From positions 50,016,783 to 50,080,782 of the forward strand of contig CM038464.1 of assembly GCA_021464415.1 (NCBI GenBank): a stretch of DNA of 64,000 nucleotides, read 5' to 3'. Positions 12,606 to 24,350 of this stretch are shown here, piece after piece. This DNA comes from Lonicera japonica. Lineage: Eukaryota; Streptophyta; Magnoliopsida; Dipsacales; Caprifoliaceae. Under the pieces are notes generated by a model, which ran no database searches, had not been told where the DNA came from, and saw only the letters and a program-made list of their open reading frames with translations. Position numbers and translations under genes: made by a program. Every line of letters begins with the position of its first letter. Positions within the stretch are counted from its first letter, which is position 1.

Positions 12606-12904
12606 TGGTTCATTTGATAATAATATGGAAAAGAAAAATAAAAGCATTTGATTTTTCGTGAGAAGTTAGAAAATAAATTAAGACATGTGGTGAGATTTCT
12701 TTTTACTTTGTGACATTTTCACTGGATAAATTATCTTTGGGGGTTGAGAAAGAAAATTTTTTCACAAAAAAATATGAAAGTTGCAGAACATTAACTCATA
12801 AAATAAGTATGAAATTGAGAGCATTTTATCACATGCTTCAACTTCTTTTTCCACTTTTTACTAACTCAAGTGTTTTTATTTTTTATGTTGATATCAAACG
12901 AACC
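12606..12904. mobile_element. MITE, family with inverted GGTTC-TTTGATA ends (copy 2)
   Basis: A 299-bp element flanked by TAA (12603-12605 and 12905-12907). Its termini are inverted: TGGTTCATTTGATA on the left and, complemented, AGGTTCGTTTGATATC on the right. It sits directly against copy 1, the TAA serving both. Size, TIR and TAA flank fit a Tourist-like element. Confidence 0.7.
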
Positions 12905-13254
12905 TTAATTTACAATCTCTTCACATTTAATAATTCGTTTCTACATGAAAATGAGAAAAAACCCTTTGAAAAATGTACCCGAATAGGACTAAACCCCAAA
13001 ACAAAAACGAATTAGGACCGAACACAAACAACTTCTTACAAATAGGACCTATCACTAGTTTTCTAACTTAACAAGAAAAACGAAAATATCATATAACACA
13101 ATTTACTTGAAAGGTGCAATGTTGAAAATAATGTGAGGAAAAGATCTCCAACTTTTTAAATTTTTCACATTTAGAAGCTCATGCGGTGTGAAGTGTCTTC
13201 CTTTCATTGACATATACCCGTTTTACAAATATATAACTTATAATGCAAATTTTA

Positions 13255-13300
13255 AAATATATATATATATGGTTATATATATATATATATATATATTATA
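13255..13300. repeat. AT dinucleotide microsatellite
   Basis: Two runs of TA repeats are separated by 'tggtt'. Simple-sequence repeat with no coding content. Confidence 0.85.
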
Positions 13301-13469
13301 TTAATGGTTATAAATTATTCACTAGGTAACAAAAAGAAATAGCAATAAAAATCATTCCACTCCACGGAAATGAAGGAGTATTTTCCTTTTACATATATTT
13401 CATATTTTCTCACTGATGTGCATAAGTAGTTAATTTGATGCATGTAAATACTAGAATCAAAAAAATTCA

Positions 13470-13540
13470 TGCATAGTTTAAATGGTAGAATGGTGTCTTT
13501 TATAATTAAGAGGGTCGAGTTCAAGTCCTTCAACTCCTGT
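13470..13540 (+). mobile_element. tRNA-like SINE fragment
   Basis: A degenerate A box (TAGTTTAAATGGTAGAATGG, about 13474) is followed by a B box (GAGTTCAAGTCC, about 13517) at tRNA-like spacing. It looks like the head of a tRNA-derived SINE. No tail or target duplication was found, so this is tentative. Confidence 0.35.
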
Positions 13541-13549
13541 TTATTTCCA

Positions 13550-13735
13550 AAATTTTAAACCACGTGTCTATATTCAAAAATAGAAAAAAATAAAAAAAAG
13601 TTTAATGTGTCAATTTTCTGGAGAATGTTTTAGAGCATCTCTAAATTTTAAACCATATGTCTATATTCAAAAATAGAAAAAAATAAAAAAAAAGTTTAAC
13701 GTGTCAATTTTCTGAAGAATGTTTTAGAGCATCTT
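13550..13735. repeat. 93-bp tandem duplication
   Basis: The unit starting AAATTTTAAACCA at 13550 is repeated from 13643 with only a few mismatches. Each copy ends in GTTTTAGAGCATCT, which in the second copy is the junction with the MITE that begins at 13727. Confidence 0.85.
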
Positions 13736-14223
13736 TAATGATTGTGTATATTTTTTGTGTAAAATCTTACGCATAATGGAGTTTTACACATAAATTATAC
13801 ATATCCATTTTGTGTTTAAATGTTATTCATGTGTAAAATTTAAATAGACCAATGAAAATTACACAAATAGAATGATTATTATATGTAATTTTCAATAGTT
13901 TTGTATGAATTTTTTTTATACATAATTTCATAACCATAATGAATCTTATTTTTTTTACTTTTGATGAGTAGATTTCAAATATATAAATTATATTAAAAAC
14001 TAATTTTTTAGATTTTTAGTTATATAATTTTAAAGTTTTTGTAAAAAAATAAAGAGAGAGAAAGATGACGTGGATTTGTAAATTGTGTTTGTATTTTACA
14101 CCATCTTTTTAGACAAATCATATGTGTTAAAATTTTTTAAAACACTACAAGAAACCATTTTTTTTTTACAAAATTTATAAATTTTACACAAATTAAAATT
14201 ATACAAAATAATTGAAGATGCCC
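13727..14223. mobile_element. MITE with GAGCATCTT ends and TTA flanks
   Basis: A 497-bp element. The left end GAGCATCTTTAATGATTG is matched by the complement of the right end, GGGCATCTTCAATTATTT. TTA flanks both sides (13724-13726, 14224-14226). No coding capacity; fits a Tourist-like or related MITE. Confidence 0.75.
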
Positions 14224-14519
14224 TTACAAAGTCACGGACCAATTATAACCCATTATAAAGTTGTATTGTATCTTTTTGATTTGACAATTTTATAATTCAA
14301 TCTTTTCGTTTATATATAAAAAAATTACTTTTAACATATTTATTTACTTCACTCCATTTTTTTTTTCTTATTGCATGCTACGTAATCTGTATTTAATATA
14401 TATATATTTTTTTATTTTTTCATAAAGGTGTATTTTAAGTTTTTAACCTTTCATTAATAATAAAAAAAATCAATCTAATTTTATTTTTTCCTTTTGCCGG
14501 GAGGAGGAATAATTGTTCG

Positions 14520-14638
14520 CGTATTCATTCATTCGCTACCAGCAAGCGCTACAAAACTTTTCGGTCCATCTAGTTCATTAATAAATAATAATAAAGGAAT
14601 CTCGCATTCTTTCAATTCAGCAATTCAATTCCTTCAAG
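14520..14638 (+). other. Probable 5' untranslated exon of the unknown-function gene
   Basis: A less AT-rich stretch ends in CCTTCAAG before a good donor (GTAAAA at 14639). It would be joined to an acceptor just before the coding start, such as the AG at 19079-19080 or 19097-19098. The transcription start is not defined. RNA reads spanning 14638 to about 19081 or 19099 would prove it. Confidence 0.35.
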
Positions 14639-14688
14639 GTAAAACCCTTCTTCCAATCTTCTTTGTATAACATATCTTTTTCTTTCTT

Positions 14689-16100
14689 TGTTTTGATGTA
14701 CATATTTATTTGCGTTATTCTTACATGTTCATCCGACCAAAGAACCCAATACTCTAACAGGGGATTCTTTGATTTTTTTTTCATGTTCATGATTTGAATT
14801 TCAGTTTGTGGGTAATGCTTTTAGGTTTGATTGATTACAGTTATATAGCCTTATTAGAACTGCTACTATCCTTTGATTCTTTTGTGATGTATGAAACTAT
14901 AAATGAAAGGATTTAGGAAGTTTGGACTTTAATTTTGTATAAAGAATTGAGGATACAGTGAGAGTGAGTTGAATAAGTCCCATGTATTGTACTACCTAAG
15001 AATAATCTGGGATTTTGCATTTTAATGTTTTTAGGACTAGATTGCAATTAGGCATTTGGCCTCAGTGGGAAGTTTCTTTTTTTCCTCTTTAGAACTAGAA
15101 AGAATTGCATAAGTAACTTTGATTCTGCACATTCGAATTGTTATTTTTTTTTTCCAATTCGACTTTCAGCATCATTCTTCATTGGGTATTGCCTTTTTCC
15201 TTGTTTTGATGTACATGTTCATTCGTGTTGTTCTTACACATTCATCGGACCAAAGAACTCAATACCGTTATCCCCCCTACTTGATAAGGGTTTCATTAAT
15301 TTTTCTGCCGATTTTTTGGCTTGGACTCATACGCGTATTCATGATTTGAATTTCAGTCTTGGGTAATTCTTTTAGTTTTTATTACAATTATTATATAGCC
15401 TTATTGGTACTACTATCCTTTAATTCTTTTGTTTTCTGTGAAGCTATAAAAGGACTTTGGAAGTGTGTACTTCGACTTTTGTACGAGAAATTGAGGGGTG
15501 CAGTGAGTTGAATAGATGTACTTTACTACCTAAAAAATCTGGGATTTTGCATTTTATTGAATTTAGGATTAGATTACAATTAGGGATTTGCCTCAATGCC
15601 TCAATTTGGGTGTATCTTTCCTCTTTAGAAACTAGGAAGAGTTGCATAAGTAATTTTGGTTAATTGTTTCTTATTCACTTTGAGCTCAGTTCTTCATAGG
15701 GTATTTCCTTTTTCCTTGTTTTGATGTACATGTTTATTTGCGTTGTTCTTACAGATTCATCCCATCAAAAGAGCTTAATATGGTAACCCCGCCTACTTAC
15801 TAAGGGTTCCTTTGATTTTTCTGCTGATTTTTTGGCTTAAACTTATACACGTAGTCCGGATTTGGATTTTGGTTTGTGGGTAACGTTTTTACGTTTGATT
15901 ACAGTTATATAGCCTTATTAGAACTACTATCCTTTGATCTTTTGTTGGCTATGAAGCTATAAAAGGATTTAGGATGAGTGAGCTTTGATTTTTATGAGGA
16001 ATGGACGATACAGGGCATTTGGTTGAGTTGGATAAGTAACTTTGGTTCTGCACATAAGCACGTTCAATTTATCTTTTATTGACTTCGAGCTTTGTTCTTT
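14689..16100. repeat. Three direct repeats of about 514 bp in the leader intron
   Basis: Landmark TTGTTTTGATGTACAT occurs at 14689, 15201 and 15716 (periods 512 and 515). Further shared blocks follow in each copy in the same order: TTATATAGCCTTATT, a CTATCCTTTGATTC-like block, and a short AGGATTTAGGA/GGACTTTGGA block. The copies are diverged by substitutions and small indels, so this is an old segmental triplication. Confidence 0.85.
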
Positions 16101-19080
16101 GTAGGGTTGCACTTCTCATTTAAAGTTTATGCATTTTCATCTCAAACACTAACCTCATTGACTGCTAATAATTATTTTCAGCTCTGTGATTCACTATCAG
16201 CTATGTATTTTCAACTACAAAATAACTAGTCTTGTTCCCTATTTGGGTTTTATTTGTTTTAGTTCTTGCTGCAATCAGTACCATAAACCTCATTTTTATT
16301 TAAATTTCTAGGTCTTTTCTTTGTTAGGCTTCATATTTCTTATTTCCTCTTTAGAATATACCTCGTGATTGACAAAAATAGGTGTAGATACAAGTGAAAC
16401 CATAGATACTATTTCCAATTTGCTAGCACTAGCTTATGGTTAAGATTCAAGTGGATTACAGCTTTGGTGGTTTAGAAAAATCTGTTATCCTAATCTTGTT
16501 CGGGGCAACGATACTGTTAAGTTCATGGAAATGTTATAAATGAAGGTTCTGATGTAGAACAAATTGTCCAGATTATGTAAAGTTGTTGGATCGTACCAAG
16601 TTCAGTACACTGTTTTCCTACTTGGTTTGCACGTTTCTTACTGTATGAATAAAGACACACAGAATTTGTATTCTCTTCCGCTTCCTTACTTTTTGGCATT
16701 TTTTTTTACTGTCTGAATAGAGACACTTCGTATCTTGTAGTTTGTTGTTGCGCATTAGGAGATTGATGGTAATCGTTAAATTTACTCTAATACGAATAGA
16801 TAATTATAAGCTTTCTCTTACATTGGTGTTAGCATTGGATGAGGTGAAGATGATAGTTTTAGCTAATCAATGGATCTTTAATGGGGGAGGTAATGTTCAA
16901 AGAGATGGGGAATGTTTTGGTGGGCCCCTCTAATTGACAAGATTACAAGTACAAGAAATCATTTAAAGTGGGCATTGATTTTAATGAAGTTTAGAGAGGT
17001 TATTTTGAGGTTTCTTCGCAGTCAAGGTAGGATTTTGGAAATTCTCCATTCCAATAAGGACAAAAATAATCACTTATTAAAGCCTTCGAACAATTGATGT
17101 TAATGTTGGAGGATTGGAGAAGTTTCACAAATTGAAAATACATGATGGTAATATGAGTGAGAAATGTGCTTTTATATGAGGTATGGATTTGACAAAGAAA
17201 AATGGGTTATGAATTTTATAGGTGTTTCTTATTCAAGTTCGTTGCTTGGGCTGTGTAATGAATATTAGGAAGAGCCAGAGAGTGGAAAGTCATAAGTAGG
17301 GGATCAATGACACTGAAAGTAAGGAAAAATTGAGGTAGTTCATTTAATTAGCTAACAATGGGCACATATGTGCTATTGAAGCTATTATTGACTTGGCACT
17401 TGAAGGGAGGAGGGGAGGGGGACCTGTCAACGGATCGGTTTGAGTCGTGTTTTGGGTCTAAACGGGTGACCTTTTTCTCGGGTGAATATGTCATATTCAA
17501 CCCAATTCGTTATCTTAACTAATCACCCTACAAGCTCCGTTATTACCTGTTAAGCAAAACAAATGGTTTCGAGTTGAATACGGGTCAACATGTTAACAAA
17601 CCCAATTAAGCTCCTTAAGAACCCCCAACCCACACCCACGTATTAAAAAGAACTAACATATATATATATATTTGATTATATATACACACACTATATACTG
17701 GTATTTTTTTTTGGGGGGGGGGGTTGGAGGGAGCTTGTGTAATGTTCTCAAAAGGGATTTTGTGGACCGTACTTCTTCCATGATTGCAGAATGATTAGTA
17801 TGATTTACAAATTGCTAGTCTAAAGGTTCATGATAAGGCTTCAATGCATATATTTTTGTTTGTAAGTAATCTCGGAAGTGGACTGAATTTGATAAAGAGG
17901 AGCAGAATTTAACTTACGCATTTTTTTTCCTGGTGATGGTAACAACTAACAAGATTATACAGTCTATGTTGATATAATAAGAAATAAAATAATACAAAAA
18001 AAAAGGAAAAAGAAAAAGAACATTGCATTGATAAAGTTTCGATGAGTAAGCGTACAACAACGGTACAAGTTAGAGAACTTCTATGTTCCACACAAAATGA
18101 TAAATGGTCACACTGTTCAAAAAAGACTTCTAAGAGATAGAAGTAGATATTTTGACGCCCACTTTATTCTCTTCACCAGTGAACATCTCGTTATGACTTT
18201 GCTTGGGGCATAGCTGGTTTTTAAGTAATCAGATACTTAATGATAAGTGATATTGCATAAATGGGGAGAAATTCTAGTTATCTTATTTCTGCACGAGAAT
18301 GGTGAGTCAATTGCTTTGCCATAGCAGAATTTCTATTGCCAGAACAGTGTATGCAAATGTATGCTTGCACATTAATAACCTTATGCTTCAAGCACAATCC
18401 ATTGCTCTGGCAATAGCAATTGCCAAATGGTTATTGTATAATAGCAATTCAATGGTGAATGTATTTAAGATAATATTACTGTATTTTGGAAAAAATTTCT
18501 TATATTTTGATCCATTAAATAATATTCGGTAACTTTAGAATCTTGTTTTAAATAGTTACATCACAATTAGTGAGATACCTACCTTTCATTCTTGGGAATC
18601 GCACAAAATATATTGAAAATTAAGTTAGTATTCCACATGAATGAGTGATAAGTAGATTTGGCTCGATGATAAATATAAACCCAATGTTTATTTCTGATTA
18701 CTCTATATGCTCCCATTGTTATTTTCAATGGCAAACAAGTGGGTGCATTATCCTAAATATTTTAGCTAGGGAACCTTATATTATCCACTCCCTCTTCTAT
18801 TTCATTTCTTTTCTGTGGAAAAATGTCCAAGATTCACTATTTTCCTTCTTTCATGGTGCTTTGATTGCATCAAATTTTCATGGTACAACTTACTCTAGCT
18901 TCACTTTACATGGAACCCCAAAACCACCCCTCTTCTTGTTTTTTGTTTCCATGGAAAAATAATTCCAAAAAATCCAATTCTTTTCCATATAATCCAAGCA
19001 ATACGCGCCCTAAATGAGTAAATGAAAAGGAACTAGATGGTGGGAAAATTTGTAACTACTTTGCTTCTTTGTTTTCCAGA
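16100..19080. other. Remainder of long leader intron, no gene seen
   Basis: AT-rich DNA with a T/G homopolymer patch near 17707-17723 and a TA microsatellite near 17660. Around 17420-17640 the text ('gggtctaaacgggtgacc', 'gggtcaacatgttaac') resembles a common plant dispersed repeat. Short open frames are present but none shows protein-like composition or family resemblance. Confidence 0.4.
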
Positions 19081-19114
19081 TAAGCTCTCGACTTTCAGAT
19101 TACAGTCATCTCCA

Positions 19115-22100
19115 ATGGTTGAACAAATGGTTAACTCGAAATTCAGCAAGTATGGACTGGGGAAATGTGGAAGTTTATTAGCCATCAGCGATAAGCAACC
19201 GCAGGTCGCTATCAAGAAAGTGGGGTTACGAGATCTGCAGAATGATAACAGAACAACAGTGTCTTCCAAACCTTATGGAAAGTTTCCCCCACAGAAGGGA
19301 ACTGATTCCACCGAAAATGTAATTCAGGTGTCTTCCAAACCTTTGGGAAAATTTCCGTCGCAGAGGGAATCTGATTCCACCGAAAATGCAAATCTCGTAT
19401 TAGGTGCCAAGAATCCCATTCCAGATCCCTTCTCAAGCCCTCCTCGTCTTCAGTCCCCTAGTAGTAACAACTCTAACCCCCATCTTGTTTACGCGCGTAG
19501 AAAATCCGATGCCGAAAGTAATTAAACGTGTTTCTGAACAAACCCGTAATTGCCGATTGTCCAGAATCAGGACAATTTAACAAGAAGAGGGCTATTTCAC
19601 AACCACAAGCTACGGTCACTGAGTCCGAGGGAGAGGGAAAATCGGAAATTGCACCTATTCCAATGAATTCTATGGTGCAAATGTGTTTCCCAGATTCTCT
19701 TCGAAATGACCAGAGGCACGTTGAAGTTAATCCTGCAGTTCCCTGTATAGAGGAGAGAGAACAACATTGGAGTGAGAGATTCATCCGTCTGCAGAATTAT
19801 TTGAAGCATTGTGACAATTCAAACCAGGAGGCTTATGTCCAGAGTAAGTTCTCAACTTATAATAGGGTCTACATTTAATGCATAATTTAATACCAAGAAA
19901 TGTTTTACCCAGAATAGATGAAATCGCTAATCAGTTCTCATCATTTTTTTTACTTACTTGAAAATTAGTCATCTCAAACAAGAAGAGCTTAATGGTTTTC
20001 TTTTGAATGTAACAAATTCCATTTATTAAGACTGATCTGTGCTTGCTTGTTTTTATTATCAGAGGTCCGGTCGTTTACTGCGGAGGAACGTAGTAAACAT
20101 GCTGTTGAACTGGAAAAGCGTGCCATCAATCTTTTGCTGGAGGAAGGTAAAAAAACAAGTATATGACTATTCCATACTCAGTTGACATTTTAGTTCATTT
20201 GAAATGTGCATGTGCATGTATCTTACTATACACTGCCACTGTACCCCTTAGTTGCTCGTTACGTCTTAAAGGTGTTCATGGTTTTATTAGGAGCAAACTC
20301 ATATTTATGCTTTACCATTTGTTTGCTATGTCTTGTCACTCATAGTGGTTATGATTTATGATCACAAGGTGCATCTCATTCTAAATACGTAAAGCATAAT
20401 GCTTACTAATTAAATCATTTATATAGTTGAGCAACAATGTATTTCTATTCTTATAACCGAAAGCATAAAGCCTTAATAATTACCCCAGTTACACACCTAA
20501 GCAGCAAGGTATATATCTTATAACAGTAGGCATAAAACTTAGAAATACACCATATCTGATGAGCAACAAGGTATATCTCATCTTATATCCGTTAGCATTA
20601 AGCTTAGTAAATACACCACTTAAAAAGAATTCTAAACAACCTTCAAAATACGACTAGCCAAAACTCCAAGTATTAAAGCTTATCTATAAGCCCCCTATAA
20701 GAGCGAGTTGGATGAGTGAGAAAATGGCATGACATGAGAATAATTTTTAAACCTTGAAGGCTTTTTGACCTTGCCACTTATCGATGATGCGATATTAGAA
20801 ATAACTCCCTGCTTTCTTAATCTTTAGACTTATCCGTTTCTTCTGGATGGTGTTAGTCTGCAGTAAAAAAATTATTTTCTTAACAAATTGACCTTGTCTT
20901 GTTCAATTTCCACTGCTTACAAATACTAATCCCGACTGTTAGTCTAGTCTCTCCTCCTCTTTCCACCTCATACCTCGTTGGCAATATCTCTTAATATATA
21001 CTCATACGTATATATGTGACGACAGTAAGTATTCAAGCTTTACCAGGTATGAGGTTGTACATGCAGTGAGTGTGCATGAGTTCTGCTGTTGATATCAAAG
21101 CACACGAATGTAACAATATCACAAATTGCAACTTAATTAGCAAGACTGAGTCATCTATATACATAACCCAGACGGTAGGCAATCACTACAGGAGAAATAT
21201 GAAGAAAAAGCCCACTATGTATATCTGGGAACATAGACATATATCTCTCCCTGGAAAATATATACACACGCGTATATGAATTGTAGGCATCCTGTTGTAC
21301 AAAAACTAGTTTCACATGTTCTGTTATCGATGGTTTGCAGAAAATTAGCAGGTTGAGTATAGCTGTAGAAGTCGTCAGCTCCAACGAGGCAACAATAGCC
21401 TAGTTGGATTTTGAGCAAGGGTATATTGATTAGTTTCATATGAATTTATTTCGATTGGCATGTCCAAGTATCAAGCAAACAGGGCTTTTAACCCTTTAAG
21501 TTAATAGGCGCGGATTCACTGATTTCTTTATGTAGATTGTGGAGAGAGGTCTGTGCTTGGCCTGGTTTATAAGGAAAAAAATAATAGAGAGAGATCATAG
21601 ATGATACTTAGGCCATGTGAACATGGGTTTTGTTAATATGGATTGTCAGTGGAAACAACTAAATTAGTTATGTGAAGGTTTGATATGGACTAAATTTGCA
21701 AACAGAGACATGTCTAAAATAGGGTTTTTGCGCATATTTCTGTCCATCTATATATGAAGTGGCCGTTGACAGTTATGACACCAAATTAGGGATTTTGCCC
21801 CTGTTTTAATTGTTCTTAAATAAAAAGATAGCTAGGAAGGCTTGAACTCTTGACCTTAAGTTGAAGAGGAAACCTCTTATCATTAAACAACTCTACCATT
21901 TATTGTACATTTTTTGTTCTAAATTAGATGATGGCATGATGCGCCTGCATAAACAAAAAGCGTGCATACGTGATCGCGACGTATCGAGTTTATATTAAAC
22001 TGAAATTTGTCACCAGTATAAACATAATAGTAGTTTTATGGTATTGGAATTTCTCAATTCACTCAGTTGTTTTTATTTCAGGGAGAGAGTTAGAAAGAAT

Positions 22101-22140
22101 GAAGGTTTTGAATGTCCTTGGAAAAATCTGTTCCAAATAA
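19115..22140 (+). CDS. Plant protein of unknown function, with apparent one-base frameshift
   Basis: Three coding exons are proposed: 19115-19843, 20063-20146 and 22082-22140, with in-phase GT-AG junctions. Restoring one base would give about 290 residues. The start is the ATG opening MVEQMVNSKFSKYGLGKCG. Visible blocks: KVGLRDLQNDNR; a duplicated SSKP-GKFP-Q block; PRLQSP; LVYARRKSDAE; and a C-terminal WSERFIRLQNYLKHCD followed by an EERSKHAVELEKRAINL helix. The end is KVLNVLGKICSK. I recognise these blocks as typical of a conserved plant family without a known role; I assign no function. The frame breaks at about 19519-19525: one frame stops (TAA 19523-19525) and the continuing frame opens immediately after. 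The later splice sites fit that second frame, so either one base was lost, the assembly has an error, or the gene is a recent pseudogene. Confidence 0.7.
20370..20630. repeat. Imperfect tandem repeat in an intron of the unknown-function gene
   Basis: Units containing 'gagcaacaaggtatat...agcataaagctta' begin near 20429, 20499 and 20561, with periods of about 60-70 bp. A further diverged unit may precede them. Intronic; no coding role. Confidence 0.6.
21830..21905 (-). mobile_element. tRNA-like SINE fragment, antisense, in an intron
   Basis: On the minus strand, AATGGTAGAGTTGTTTAATG is followed by a B box (GAGTTCAAGCC) at tRNA-like distance. This suggests the head of a tRNA-derived SINE. Tail and duplications are not resolved. 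Confidence 0.35.
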
Positions 22141-22389
22141 TTTATGCTTCACCACCTGCTCGCAGCGTCACGAAGAAGAAGCTATTATTAATTAAAACCC
22201 TCTCAGTCTCTTCTTTCCCAAGAAGGAGTTTGGCGGCTCTACTGATTTTTTGTTGATACACAGATCGTCTGGAATCAGTTTTTGTAACAATATGTGTAGT
22301 AGTAGTAGCAGTAGTCTTTCATTTTTTAGGTTGATAGGTTATTCAAATGTTTAAGTTCTGCGAGAAGATGATGTTCACGGCTATTGAAA

Positions 22390-22670
22390 ATTTGAAATTG
22401 ATGCCCGTTAAAAACTATCTCTCCTAAAAGTTTAAGCACGTGGAGAGCAAACAAATTTCGAATTTCGGATTAACAAATAGGAAATGGAATATTATAGTTA
22501 ACACCCTCCCTCACGTGCGACCCCATATTTACACGTGGAGAGTAAGGCTTGAACTTTGGACTTCTCATAAAACTAACATCTGATACCAATGTTAGAAATC
22601 ATTTATTCTAAAAGTTTAAGTTGTTAGAAGAAAGAATCGTAATGAATATCATAGTTAACAATACTCAATA
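22390..22670 (-). mobile_element. LTR/TRIM-type fragment, minus strand
   Basis: TCTGATACCAATGTTAG (about 22575) is, on the minus strand, close to the initiator-tRNA primer-binding site TGGTATCAGA found in many plant LTR elements. The flanks repeat 'ctaaaagtttaag' on either side (22424, 22608). It looks like a small retrotransposon remnant. Borders are not defined. Confidence 0.35.
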
Positions 22671-22679
22671 TATCAGGTC

Positions 22680-23480
22680 TTTGATTTAGTAAAAAGATGT
22701 GTCGTGGGCGTATAATACCACCCAAATATTACTTTGCATAGATTGGGGTTTGAGTTCAAGTGGTTGGAAGCGTAAGTATTCACACATAGCACCCATTTTT
22801 GTTTTTGGTCCCACTCCCTTTTTACTACAAATGACTCGGATCTATCCGCCGCGTGTATCAATATATCTATGTATGTTACTTTGGCACATCTCTTGCAATT
22901 GGAAACTTAGCCTAATTTCTTATATATATATGCTCTTTTTTTTTTTAATTAGGACTCACTTAAACATGTGTGAACATAAGTTCTCCTTATCCATCCCTTA
23001 CGGATAAGGTGACGGACGTCCACTTAAGATCTGCTCTATAGAACCTTACAGAACCTCTGTTTATGAAAAAAATGATGTTCTTTTAGTCAAAATTCCTACA
23101 CAGGCGGTGAAAAAATGTTGTTTAATGGTAAAGTCGGTTAGTGTCATAACTAAATTTATCATCTTTCATTTTATAGACTAGACATTGTACTATATATAGG
23201 CGCTGCGTGCGTGCATGCTATTTATATGCATGTGCAAATTTGAATGTAAAGATGTTATTGACTCAATGCTTATAATTTTAAGTTTTTATTGATACTATAG
23301 ATGAAAAATAATAGTACAATTAATTGATTTGTGTGATAAGTTAGAAAATAAGTCGAGAGATGTGGTGAAATATTTTTTTGCTTTATTATTTTTTCTTTTT
23401 TCATGAAATTTTTTCTTTCTCCAAATTTCTTTATTTTGTAGGGAGATACTATCATTAAAATAATGATTCTTGAGATGAAA
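22680..23480. other. Intergenic DNA, no gene seen
   Basis: AT-rich sequence without a supportable gene. The part from about 23285 to 23465 resembles one half of the MITE family seen at 12606 and 24739 (AGTTAGAAAATAAGTCGAGAG). Confidence 0.4.
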
Positions 23481-23689
23481 ACAGCTACTTAAGAGTGGTA
23501 ATCTCCAAATATGAAAAACATGCTTTGTTGAATTAGTTCTTTTCTCTAGAAAATTAATGATGAATATTTCTTTAATTTTAGTTTTTCGTCCCAATTAAGT
23601 ACTGATCTCGAACACTGATTCTCTCGTTGTGTATTTTTACTTTATTTCATAATTTCCTAAACATGTTTTTCATATGGGGCAATTAAAAA

Positions 23690-24350
23690 AAAGGGCTTAT
23701 TAGAGAAAGATTTTCACACTAAGGCCAAGGAATAATTTTTTTTTAAATAAATGGCCTATTTTTTATTTTATTGATAATATGACATGTGTCTTTTTTTTTC
23801 ATTATAAAATGACATCCCAACCCTTAAAATAAACTAAAAAAATATCAATTCATTTATGGACTGCAATATGAACTTTGCAGTCTATATTTCACTGCAATAT
23901 GAACTTTGCAGTCCATATTTCACTGCAATGTGAACTTTGCAGTCCATATTTTTAGTGCAAAGTTCATATTGCAGTCCATATTTTACTGCAATGTGAACTT
24001 TGCAGTCCATATTTTTAGTGCAAAGTTCATATTGCAGTACATATTTCACTGTAATATGAACTTTGCAGTTCATATTTTATTGCAATATGAACTTTGCAGT
24101 CCATATTTTTGTGAAAATTTCATAAAAAGGGGTAATTTAGGTAATACATAACATGTTTTTATTAATTAAATGATATTTAAATTTATTCAAATACATTCAT
24201 TTAAAATATAAAACAAAATAGGCCTCTTACACTAATTACCAATTAAAAATAGGCCCTTCATTCAAATTACCAATTAAAAATAGGCCCTTCATTCAAAAAA
24301 ATATTATTCATTGGATTTTTTGTAAAAATCAATGTATAATAAGCCCTTCT
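23690..24350. mobile_element. Inner TIR element carrying the minisatellite
   Basis: AAGGGCTTATTA at 23691 recurs inverted as TAATAAGCCCTT at 24338. About 660 bp lie between. Inside are the minisatellite and a duplicated 'accaattaaaaataggccc' block (24238-24290). No coding capacity. A clear target duplication was not found. Confidence 0.5.
23861..24110. repeat. 31-bp minisatellite with inverted units
   Basis: Eight consecutive units of 30-33 bp. The core CTGCAATATGAACTTTGCAG is itself an imperfect palindrome, followed by a TCCATATTT spacer. In units 4 and 6 the core is inverted (TGCAAAGTTCATATTGCAG) while the CCATATTT spacer keeps its direction. Open frames across it on either strand are a product of the repeat. 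Confidence 0.9.

Noticed and set aside
16742..17097. Two short frames in the leader intron
   Set aside because: Composition is intergenic and no family resemblance is evident.
23861..24110. CRISPR-like array
   Set aside because: Units abut without unique spacers and two cores are inverted; plant nuclear DNA.
23882..24151. Open frames with repeated peptide (CKVHIAVKYGLQ-like)
   Set aside because: Produced by the 31-bp minisatellite on both strands; no start context, no flanking gene structure.
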